Origin: Nematostella vectensis
Taxonomy: Eukaryota > Cnidaria > Anthozoa > Actiniaria > Edwardsiidae
DNA: 64,000 nt
Direction of reading: 5' to 3'
Assembly: GCF_932526225.1 (NCBI RefSeq)
Contig: NC_064037.1
Location: 10,956,203-11,020,202, forward strand
Shown here: piece by piece, positions 35,801 through 46,564 of the stretch
Position numbering within the stretch: position 1 is the stretch's first letter
How the letters are laid out: the number at the start of each line of letters is the position of its first letter
Notes under the pieces: generated by a model
Told to the model about the DNA's origin: nothing
Database searches by the model: none
What the model saw: the letters and a program-made list of their open reading frames with translations, nothing else
Translations under genes and position numbers: made by a program

Positions 35801-38800
35801 GATACATAAGAGCTCTATAAACAAAGAGAATCATGTACTGTATGTTATTTTTTATTCTCTTCCCTAATGGACAAACAGTGAGTAAACCATGCCCAACAGA
35901 AGCCTCTATTTATTCTCACCATCATTGTTTCAATACTTACATATTTTCTGTACCCAAAGTAGTATCCAAGAAAGATAAGTGGAAGAGATATTCCAACCCA
36001 CAAGCACAACAGTGCTAGCATAGTTGTGAAGGGTACCTAGTAAAAAAAAGACAAAAAAATGGTATTAGCATTTTTACAAGAGATGCAAATGAAAAGAAAA
36101 AACAAATGGATAAAAGTATCACAACTAGAGTTAGGCATTCCGACCAATGAATAAAAGACATAACTAGATTGAACTAGGATTCACCATTTTTAAAGCATGC
36201 TAATAAATACAAAAAAGACACAAAGCTTGCATTACATCTAGCATTAGTGATTTTTAAGGGGTGTGAATGACTAGAAGACAAATTGTCTGTATATTTAGTG
36301 CTATCTATTTGTAAGACATGCAAATGACTAGAAAACAAACATTGATTATGGCCCTGTGCACAGAGTTGGTGCCCAGTCGAGTAACACAGCTTTTCGCGAT
36401 GCTATTTTCAAGGCGTTTTGTGAGGCGATTTTCTAGGCGTTTTGTGAGGCGATTTTCGAGGTGTTTTGCGAGGCTTTCTCTCAGGTTTCTACAGGTATAG
36501 CATCTGAGCGGGTTTTTCGTTTGGTCACTAACCATGCCCACTTCTCACTTCTAAGCGTCTTTACCCTCGTCTTTACCCTACGCTGATAGCCCCACGACAT
36601 TGCTTTCCGGTTAATGTTTAATTTCCTGGAAATCGCCTTGCAAAACGCCTCGAAAATCACCTCGAAAAACGCCTCGAAAAATGCCTCGAACTAGTGTAAA
36701 ATTAAAGAGAGCATTGGACATTTGTTCTCACGCTGGATTTGTATTTCGCCTGAAAAAACTAAAGGAGTTTTAAAGGTAAAATTAATAGCAAGTTAAATTA
36801 TATTTTATGTGCACCATGTTGACAAAAAGGCAGCCGTTTTAACTAGAAAATACACACATCTAAAGCAATTTTATTTTTTGCGTACCTCTAGCGGGAGTAC
36901 AATTTGGACATTGTTCTCATGCCAGATTTTATATATTTTCATGTGGTAGTTGATAATAAAGCAGAAAATGAATTATTGTAGAACAATCTATAGCACATGT
37001 GCACCCGATTCTATGTTTCCTTTTTTTGAAACGGAAACAGGATCATTCTAATATCTATGTGAATTGAATTTAGATATGGAAAATGTTACGCACGATTTTC
37101 CATTTTCGTGACTTTAGATAACTTTTTTCATAGTAGTTTAAAAAATATATTTGGGTTTACTGCTACGTATGGATGCTATGGCGGTATCTTTATTGGTATG
37201 CCAATCATGAAAATATAATTTTATTGTGATCAATATTTTTTTTAAGAAAAACGAGTAATTTTGGCATCGTTTGAAACTGGGCACCAACATCGTGCACAGG
37301 GCCTTATGATTATATATTATGATTAGGAAAAAACTTACGGCCCCTGATGAGTGCTTTCCCCAGATGAAAAAGTTGAGAAAGAAGCAGATGGCAGACACAA
37401 ATCCTGGATATAGTGTCGCAGTCTGAAAGAAAAAAGGGAAGGAAACCTTGTGATGACAAGAAACAATACTGCTAATGCTCAGCCAAGGCCTATTTATGTT
37501 ACTGTACAGTTATAAAAAAAATTGTATTATGGAAATATATGTACAATCACAATCCTTACCAAAAAGGCAGACTTTTTCCAGTTCTGGCCTTTTAGGGTTT
37601 TATAAAGCCGTGCGGCAAAATACCCTGCAAACATCCTAGAAGAGAAGACATGGCAGTCAGATAATGTCGAAGGCAAGATAGAAAAAGACACAGAAATTGT
37701 TAATTAACTGAGTATATGCTAAGCTTTTTTGTTACAGATATTTAGGCTGACCAAAACCCTAGATTTACTGAGGCTAACCTCACGAAGGCATCCAACCTTT
37801 TTCTAATTGTTATAAATATTTAGGCACAGCTCTTACTAGCCTTAGTTCCGGTGCTGCTTACCCCATGAAGACATAGAGGAGAATAATTGCTTGTACCATG
37901 CTACCTCTACTGGCTGGGGATAACATGCCAAGCATGGCAAACACTGAAGATAAGAGAAAAAAGACCAAGTCAATGTAGCATTGCAAATATGTACAAAAAA
38001 AAAAAAAGTTATCTTGTTCAGAGGAGTGCATTTACAACAATTTTCAATATCCTGCAATATCTTGTCAATATTTTCAACTGCTTTTATTTGTATCATCTAA
38101 TTCTTGTATTGTATGTTCTAATGCACCTAGTATTTGTATCATCTAATTCTTTCTTTATATGTTCTAATTTACCTAGTATAATGACGACCATGGAGAAGAT
38201 CTGCACCCCAGTGCCTATAAATGCGGTGAGAAGCCACGCCTTCTGCGGTGGGCGGAACACATCTCCATGAACTAGCTTCCATCCTGTCTCTTCAAGGGTG
38301 TCCTCCTGTTTGACACACAAGTTATAATGTTTGTCTAGTATCACCAAAACAATATAATCTCTCATGGCAGGTAGATACCATGTTCTTCCAGTTGCCATAA
38401 CAACACAATCTTTGTGTTAATGGATATTATCTAAAAAAAACTCATTTTCTTTCTACTAACAATTTCCTATGCATATTATGCTATGAGAAAAACTAAAAAC
38501 AGCCAAAATAAATAAATAATAATAATAATAATAAATTGTCAGACCCCAAGCTTAGAGGGCACCTATTGATATTTGAGGGTTTTTAATATAATTACGAAAT
38601 ACCAAAGAGTTGAATGACTATTATTTGGTGGTATTCATTCATTACCATGTCATCTTCCTTATTGTAGCGAGCAATATCTCTTCTTAATGTTCTAATCATG
38701 ATCATGGCGAGAATCCCTGGAAACACCAACAACAAACAACACAATTAAGTCAAACACTGTGCAACAGATACCATTTTTAAGGATACCCTAGACCCAAGCG

Positions 38801-41800
38801 GTAGTTACCCCGATCGTCCCAGCAAAATCGCTCACGCTCGCGTCGGATTAAAGCAAATGCCAACAAACTACATCTCAATTTAAAGCTTAATGATTGTACT
38901 TTCCTCCTAAGATAATTATTTTTTATACGCGCTTAATTTTGGGTGCTTTTGCCTGGTCCGAAGTGCGAAATCGACCACTTTTAAACATGCGAATTGTTTA
39001 TACACACCAAAAGCGCGTAACCATCCCGGGATCTGCTTTATATCTTTCGTCATGTACTGAACTGACAAACCATGTCTACATTTGACGTCACACAGCCAAG
39101 TTGAATTATAATCAAGGGTCAAAGTTAGGCGTGGGATAATTTTGCTTCTTTGGCTACAACGCGCTAATTAAATCCGTAGCAAAAAAAGCTATTGATTATG
39201 ACAGAACAATATCTATACTAGACGCTTGCCAAGTTGCGCCGGAATCGGCAGTTAGAAGTGTACCTTTAATTCACATATTAAGAGTAAGATGGGGTGAAAT
39301 TTGATTGCGAGATATCGGGGATTGAAGTTGACAAAACATTAGAGGCACCGTGACAGTAGTGACAGACGAAGAGCGAATAGAGCTGCGTATGGCAACCAAT
39401 AACATTGCACACTCTACACACAGCAGGAAAACTCTTGGAACTCAAATGTCATAGCGCTAGTCTTGCAAGTAAAGGAAGATGCCTAGACCGAAGGGAGCTT
39501 GCACCGTAGAAAAGAAGAGCGCGGAAAACTTAAAAAGACCAAGAACGGAGACTACTCTATGTTTTGGGCTTTCTTCCTTCTTTAGCCTTCTTCGAAGGAA
39601 GCCAAGGATTCTTACTTAATCTTGGCACAGTTACAACTATGCAAAATTTAGAGTAAACGCTTATAAAGTTGAGATAAATACGGATAAATCTCGGATAAAA
39701 CGTTGATGATGCTACTGATGCGCTTGTATGCTAATTAGAGGGAAAAGGCTGTTGATCGCGAGACTTCGAGCTAAGTAAACAGTATTATGGGATTATAGAC
39801 GCCTTCGAGAATAACGCAACACTCGTTCGAATTCGGTTTTTCTTGAATATTTGGCAGTGTATTTAAGATTTTGGTGTTTTTTTTTTTTGCTAACATCTAG
39901 AGTGTACCTATTGCCATCAAATGGCATAATAAAAAATATTCACCCGAAATAAAGCCATTTGGGTCTACGGTATTGTTAACAGATAATTTAGATTCTTTAT
40001 TGATATTCAAGCTATTCTTACAATTACCTGTAGTGCAGCACAAAGTAATGGTCTGATTGGAGGAAAAATCTGATTACATATAAGACAGACAGACTCACCT
40101 GATAAGAAGAGAACAATGACGACAGAGTTGACAATCGCAAACCAGTGAATCTGGACATCACTCATTGCCAGATATGTGTCCCACCTTGAGGCCCACACAA
40201 TATCACTAGACTGGAATTAGACCAAGTACCGTGAACGTGAGAACCAAAGTTACAATACAGACATGATAGATGCCCACATGATATCACTAGACTGGAATTA
40301 GACCAAGTACCATGAACGTGAGAACCAAAGTTACAATACAGACATGATAGATGCCCACACAATATCACTAGACTGGAATTAGACCAAGTACCATGAACGT
40401 GAGAACCAAAGTTACAATACAGACATGATAGATGCCCACATGATATCACTAGAAGACTGGAATTAGACCAAGTACCGTGAACGTGAGAACCAAAGTTACA
40501 ATACAGACATGATAGATGTTTACATAATATCACTAGACTGACATGAGAACATGAGAACCAAAATAACAACATAAACATGGTACTGTAAGATACAATCTAC
40601 ATGGACCGATATGGAAAATGAGCACTATAGACATATTAAACCTGTGGTAGGTGCACACATAATATCACCACAGGCAAGCATGAGAACAAAAAAAACAGAA
40701 CAGAGAAGGAAACGAAAAATCCACTTACCTCCCAATGGACTTCATAGGTGTAATATATTTCATTTTCATCTGAATGAAAAACAAGTGGAAATTATAAATA
40801 TAGACAAAGCCACCCAAAGCATTAGACACAAGCATTTTAGGATAAGTACAAAAACAATGCTATGAAGTAAGATTTTACACATGAATCAATACAGGTTACT
40901 ATACAATAAAGACTTCTACACAGTGTTTAAAACAGTTAGAGTGAGGTTGAAGGCACTGCCAAACAATATGTATGTATGGGTTCGGTAGTTTTTCCTCCTT
41001 GTAAGTTACTAGGTTATTGCGATTTGGCAAGGCAGAAATGGTCCTCCGGTAAACAATCTTGCACCAACAGTCCAAAATTTGACACCCCCTATCAATAAAG
41101 CTATCTCTTCTTTAGTTTTCTAAAATCCGACCAGGTTGAGATCTTCAGCAGAAAACTGAATAAAACATCAAATGATGCTTACTGTTTGGGTTAATCTCCA
41201 GCCCAGCTGGGTGATCATTTAGCAGTGAACATGATGATCCCTCGACCTTGATGGCATCTTTGGCATAGCTTGAGATAGAAATACATTGAAGCAGTTATTT
41301 ATTCTGACCAAAGTGGGAACTTTTTAAGCTTCACAAAATACAAACTGAGAAAAAAAGTGAGCACCAATAGGTGTTACCTTTTAGGTTGCACTTCAAAACC
41401 AACAACTCTATATGTGATGCTGAAAGAAAATATGTCTTATTATATTAATAATACAATATTTTCGCATATATTAGACACAATCTGTTACAGGCATCAGACA
41501 TAATATTCAACTGCATATTACACATATACAGCTATTTCACAAAAGGTTGTCAGTGCAAATGGTTTATGGGTACTAATCATTCGTAAAATTTAAGGTGTTA
41601 AATAAAGTCCAACAATGTCAGAGCCAAGCATTGGTAACCTTTAAATGGATAATTGTTTTGATTTATCCATATTCCTCGAGACGCATGGTTACTTTCGGTC
41701 GTAGAACTGCCATTTTTCAATGGCCATTTGCACTGACAACCTTTATTGAAATAAGTGTGTATGTCCTAGTTTTATTAAGCTTGCATGCTTTGCTTACTTG

Positions 41801-44800
41801 TCATAGGTGTGGTACTTCAAGGTCAATTTGAGATGATTGTTGAGCAATACTTTCTGTAGACAAAAGATAGCTATTTTGTCACCTTTATGTGTTATGACAA
41901 AGCCAAAAGATTTCAACTGCAATACAGCACCTTGTCCCCAATCATATATCCAAGCTTGTAGCCATGCTCATACTGGGCCTAGAAGTAAAGAAAAAATTAG
42001 AAATGGCAAACTAAAACCTTGGAAAACAGAGAGTTGAGTGTTTATAAGGGCAGGGGCTGGTACAGGGGGTGGATCGGGTGGATATCCACCCCCCTTTTTG
42101 AGTAAAAAAAAATGAAAAGTCACTTTGTTTGAAGAAAACAAATGTCTGAGGGACGGGAGGTACTCTCAAAATTCCTTCGCCTGCTTGACGTTGCTGACGC
42201 GACAAATCCAATTCAGCGTGAAGTATTGTAAGATCTATGAGTAGTGACCTACCAAACACCACTTGATTAGTTGTAAGCCGTCTATCCGGCCATTATCCAC
42301 CCCTTATTTTGAAATCCTGGATCTGCCCTGAAGGGAGTGTTCATTACATCAAGGGGGGTGTCATAAAAGTTTCAATGTGGTTGAAGGGGGGGGGGGGTGG
42401 GGTGGGGGGATAAAAAAAGTTTAAAACCCTTAAAAGTAGGAAACTTTTATATTTATTATCATTGAAATGAGTTATCAAAATGCAAGAAAAGCTGTTTCCT
42501 AGCATCGCCAATAATATATTTATGCTACATTTACTGCTGTTGAGCCGCGAACGCTATCCCACAAATGACAAATTCAACAATGTTTAATTCATTGTAGTAG
42601 TTCATTAAAGCTTGACCTATAGGATCAATAAAAACTACAACTGAAAGATATGACTTTCAAAAATATACTAGGAATCTAGCACGGCAGGTTTTTAGATAAT
42701 GTCAATACGTAAAAAAGTCTGACCCGGCTTTGGACACCCCCGCGAGTACCAGATCTGGGAGATCTATCAGACCAAGGGCACAGGACGATTTTATCTTTCA
42801 TTAGGACAGTCCCGTGCAGTAAAATTTAAAATTGTCCTGCGTGATATGGACTAGTGATATGGCATGCAAAGATAGATATAGGTATAGATACATTATCTTT
42901 ATTGTTTCAAACAGTACTTTACTGTTTCAGTCAGCCTTGCATGAGGGAAATTTCGTATCAGAGATGTGTAAACAAGTATTTGAGGAAATGTAAAAGAAAA
43001 ATCACATCAGAAGTGACAATGCAATTTTCAGCAACTTTGTGGTTAAATACGTCTAGCCTGCATAGCTGCGGTTTGTTTGTTTTATGTAGTGCAAAACTAG
43101 AACCGTGGAATTTAGGTCGCACGAAGTCTGGTACTAGGATTGAGGGGTCTCTATACTTGTATATCAACTGCCGGCAATCGAGCCCAGACGAAATTTGAAA
43201 ATTTAGTTGGCTGGCAAGCTAAAAAATCAAGGATCCTGATTGGCTCGGCTCCCTCCTGTTTGCACAATCAATCAAAAACTCATAGCTGTCTAGTCAGAGT
43301 TTAGTGTCTCTGGTCTATTTCGGGCATGTTCACATGAAGACAATCACAAAGTCAAAGATGTGAGTTTGCGGCCAGTTTGCTTCTCTGTAACACGACATGA
43401 TTGCTCTAAAATAGAACCTTTCCTCTTGTCTTGCCAAAAGTTGGAGTTTCTTCGTTCTTGTCAGGGGAGAATTCCCGGGCCCTACTCTATGCGTGACTGG
43501 AGTTCTCACACACAGTGGTCACTTTTGCCAGTAGGTATTGTATTTGCAGAACTTGCTGAGCTTACAAAGTTAAATAGAGTTAAGTACTTCGCCAAAATTC
43601 TTTATCTTCCCTTGCACAAGGATTACAATTTCGCTGTGACAACCGGACTCTTTGTTCGAGTGAAATTCCTACGCCCTGGCAAATGTCGCCAAGACAAGTC
43701 CATAAACGCTTTTAATAGTAGTCTTTGAAAAAAGTGGTATTGCCGTGGAATATTCGATTTTCTCATTTTTATTTGCAAACGATCCAATTTTTGTTTTGAA
43801 ACTTACTTTACAAGGTCAACAAGAGCTTTTCTGCAAAATATTTCTTCGCTATTTCAGCTACAAAAATAGCGCCAAAAAGGCAGTCCCGCCCGCCAATGTG
43901 TAAATTTCACACCATTTTGACATGATGTCAGCAGCTTCAACCAGCTCCGACAGCAGCTTCAATCAATTTGACATTGAGAACACGGAAGGCATTTGGACCG
44001 AGTTGGGACTATCGATGCAGGCTTTTGTGGGCACAAAAAAAAAAACGTAACGCAACAAAAAAAACGTAATGCAACTAACAAAAAAAAGTTCATGAAACAA
44101 ATGCCACTTCGCAGGCTATTTTAGGACTGGTGCTACACTATACAAGCAATATGTTTTACATTTACCTGTCCTGTCTCAATCATGTGAAATTTTGTAGCAA
44201 CAGGGAGGTTATCAAGCACCCTACAAGAAGCAAAGAATGGGATTTAAATAAAGTATAAATACAACCTAGTTAACTCTGTAGTCACTGTGGTATATATGTT
44301 CACTTTATTCAGAGTTAACCAATTTCTTAGTTATCACAAAGCTGTAGCAGGCCTAGAATTATTGGGGGAGGGGGCACAATACAGAAACATCAAGAATACA
44401 TTGAAGGGGGGGGGGGCACAGCCACACCCCTTCTGTTCATTTTCTTATAATTTTTTTAAACATTGCTATGGCCCTGTGATAGCATTTTATTAATCACTAA
44501 ATGTTAAGGCCTTTTAAACACAATGCAAAATGTCTAAGTGTAAAAATGTTATACACAGTTATACAGAGTATCACACAGAGTGGTGACGTGTGATGGTTAG
44601 TTAAGAAAGGTCACTCACATGTGAATATAGTACTCCTTGAAGATTCGATCAGCCACCACCTTCGACATGTCTGCACTGATTTTCATAGGGCACAAGACAA
44701 CACACTTCTTGTTCACATTCATTTCGACCTGCGTAAAATAACAATTGCTCTAATTAAACTGTTATACCATCCAGGGCTTATTTCATAATAAATTGGGAAA

Positions 44801-46144
44801 GGGATTAGAAAGCTGTTAGAAGAGGAAGCTTTATAGAAAGGGAGGGGGGTTATTTTCACATTATGTCCTTCTTTCAAGGTAAAGTGAGAGGACTTGATAG
44901 AGAAGGGGGTGTTTTAAATCTTACTTACTGAAGGAGTTTTACAAAGAAAAGGGACCTTTTAAATCAAATTATGAGGGTAAATTTACTGCTGTATATTTGA
45001 CAAAAAGTAAAACTGTGCCTGAAGTCAACTTTTATGCCGGAACAAGCAACAAGACTTCAATTTATATTCTATGCCAGATCTGTATCCTCAAAATGAGCAT
45101 GGCTTTTTTAACAGCATCTTTAACTTAAAACATGAAGTATATCTTTGCTACTTACTTCATAAGGTGTGTTCACAATCCTATCACCCCGCAGCACCTCACC
45201 TGTTTTAAAAGTTTGCATGATCATTTAAACACATTTTACTGAAATTTTAGTATCCTGTGAGCCATTTGTTATTCTTATTGCAGTCTCTTCATATTTCAGG
45301 AGCCATTAATGTGGCTTTCAATAAAAAATTCTGTTAATCATAATTATGTGTAACATTCTACTTGCACTAGCTTCTATAAAATGCTTTTATGAATATCGGA
45401 TACATTTTGATTATTAGGTTGTAATCTTTTTTTTTAAAGTAAGCAAAGCTATATTAAATCTGAATTTTGTGAGAATTCTACTTGACATTAGTGTCGTCTA
45501 AAAAAGTTTTGTCATTGTTTAATGGCATTTGATTCAAAGACAGTTTTAGCCGGTGCTGAGATGGCCCGACACTGCATTCATTCATTCATTCATTAACTTA
45601 CAGGCACAATCCCGACGTCACGCTATTTCTAAATTTCTCTTACCTAAATTTTCAGGCTTGTACTCAAGATTTTTCGGTTGACAAAAGGGCATGGTGTAGT
45701 ATTCATATGGAAGTTGAGTTTTTACGCTGGTCATCTTAACCGCCTGGATAGTCAATGAGAGATAGAACAACAATGAGAGATAAAACAATTGTTTTTTTAC
45801 ACATTGATGATCACCAATACTTTTTAATAAAAGAGGTGGTTCGAGGTTAATCTGTACTTACTTTAACGTCTAGCTTCTGTCCTTGAGTGTAATCAATAGG
45901 GGCGATACCAGGAAGATAGAAGCCGTACCCCGATCGGCATTGAGCGAGAACAAAAATCAAACATAAACAGCTTCGACTGCTACGCCATCTCTACAGCATA
46001 ATTACAAAAAAAAAGAAACAATGAGATAGAGTAATCATTAGGTCAAGCTACTATATATCGAATTCATAGTGTCATGGGCCATAAAACTAGAACGCGATGA
46101 TCATAGCAACACACCATCTTTGAGAATGACTCCACGTCCGCCAT
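32870..46144 (-). CDS. TM9SF4: TM9SF4, nine-transmembrane (nonaspanin) protein, complete
   Basis: A Golgi/endosome protein of the nonaspanin family, linked to sorting of membrane proteins and to phagocytosis. Twenty-three exons: 46115-46144, 45862-45990, 45644-45743, 45156-45199, 44619-44728, 44166-44220, 41931-41978, 41798-41853, 41378-41419, 41183-41268, 40729-40769, 40099-40210, 38646-38716, 38173-38305, 37862-37943, 37560-37635, 37339-37422, 35941-36036, 35389-35468, 35132-35195, 34626-34745, 33896-33985, 32870-33019; 1,899 bp, 632 aa with all phases consistent. A signal anchor ([11 protein letters not shown]) precedes the lumenal domain ([36 protein letters not shown]). [19 protein letters not shown] precedes the first membrane segment; then [13 protein letters not shown] and eight more segments ([33 protein letters not shown]). 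It ends IYAAVKID, a COPI-type KxD Golgi-retention tail as in vertebrate TM9SF4. Confidence 0.96.
33138..33590. mobile_element. Second copy of the CCTTATTAC MITE (right end worn)
   Basis: Starts CCTTATTACACTTTATTTTC and shares ATAAGCTTTATAGAAACACC and TTTAGTCTGCTAATGTACAT-type text with 24997-25494. The right inverted end is not clear. It lies in the last TM9SF4 intron. Confidence 0.75.
33790..33860. repeat. (GATGAT)n tract
   Basis: Imperfect GATGATGATGTTGATGATGA repeat that ends about 35 bp before the TM9SF4 exon 22 donor side. Confidence 0.8.
36350..37303. mobile_element. 954-bp inverted-repeat element with GGCCCTGTGCAC ends
   Basis: Left end GGCCCTGTGCACAGAGTTGG and TGCCCAG; right end CTGGGCACCAAC then ATCGTGCACAGGGCC, which are inverses. 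Both flanks carry TTAT. Sub-terminal arrays GAGGCGTTTT-type (36400-36480) and their inverse AAAACGCCTCG-type (36640-36690) face each other. It sits between TM9SF4 exons 18 and 17; no ORF of note. Confidence 0.85.
38777..39979. mobile_element. 1,203-bp TTAA element, less-interrupted copy
   Basis: Left end TTAAGGATACCCTAGACCC, right end GGGTCTACGGTATTGTTAA: inverted ends with TTAA at each outer edge, typical of piggyBac-type insertion. It is in the TM9SF4 intron between exons 13 and 12. Its sequence runs parallel to the outer parts of 51493-58068. Near 39880-39950 it has about 60 bp (including a T-run) not found in that other copy. No transposase ORF. Confidence 0.88.
40182..40560 (-). repeat. 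81-bp tandem repeat containing the TM9SF4 exon 12 acceptor
   Basis: Units begin at about 40201, 40282, 40363 and 40444 (period 81), with a worn fifth near 40528 after a 3-bp insertion. Each contains TATCACTAGACTGGAATTAG, which on the minus strand is CTAATTCCAG|TCTAGTGATA, the acceptor and first bases of exon 12 (exon start 40210). So at least three decoy acceptors with the same flanks lie upstream of the real one. The minus strand is open through the array in a frame different from exon 12. Confidence 0.93.
41979..44165. other. 2.2-kb TM9SF4 intron 6
   Basis: Holds the MITE at 42051-42330 and a G-run near 42386. A 122-codon plus-strand frame (43360-43728) lies here, opposite to the gene; it resembles nothing I recognise and has no supporting context. 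Confidence 0.5.
42051..42330. mobile_element. 280-bp MITE with CAGGG..CCCTG ends
   Basis: Left end CAGGGGCTGGTACAGGGGG and GGTGGAT; right end ATCCACCCC with CCTGGATCTGCCCTG. AAGGG flanks both sides (42046-42050 and 42331-42335), a 5-bp target duplication. Confidence 0.82.
44344..44470. repeat. Dispersed G-run repeat, related to 13990-14150
   Basis: GTAGCAGGCCTAGAATTATTGG, G-runs, CACAATACAGAAA and CTTATAATTTTTTT in the same order as in the DNA2 intron. Confidence 0.6.
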
Positions 46145-46564
46145 TTTTCTCGGAGCTGTGATTAGTTGCGCGCGCATGCCACGTTGACATCGTTACCAGT
46201 CTCTACACGGCATAACGCATTTTACCTAAGATCTTCTCAGTAGTAATGAAATCTCGCTTTTGTTATCTAAAACAGCTGATTTAAGTAAAAGCAATAAAAT
46301 GGCAAGACTTTTAGCGTATTTTCTGTAAGAAAAAGTAAAAGCTGTCAAGCGAAATGCATTAGGATAAATGAATTACCCCGTTATCTGAATTTTATGGGTT
46401 TATATACCTCCAGCGCGTCATACGAATTACATTTTTGAAAAAGCTTTCGTTTACTTTGCTTTGATAATGTTTTATTACGGGATGGATCGGGATGTCCCGA
46501 GGGTTTTAGGAAAGTACCGCTGAGAGTGCTTATTGGCTCAGGCCACTAAATCGGGGCATGCGCA
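46145..46564. promoter_or_regulatory. Probable bidirectional promoter of TM9SF4 and NAE1
   Basis: Only 420 bp separate the two start codons (minus ATG at 46144, plus ATG at 46565). The piece next to TM9SF4 is CpG-rich (GCGCGCGCATGCC near 46168), and CGCCATTTTTCTCGG surrounds its ATG. No TATA box stands out on either side. Confidence 0.6.

Noticed and set aside
40162-40578. 138-codon Cys/Ser-rich repeat ORF
   Set aside because: It is the 81-bp array read in a frame different from TM9SF4 exon 12; no independent support.
43360-43728. 122-codon plus-strand ORF inside TM9SF4
   Set aside because: No similarity that I recognise, opposite to the host gene, in a repeat-rich intron.
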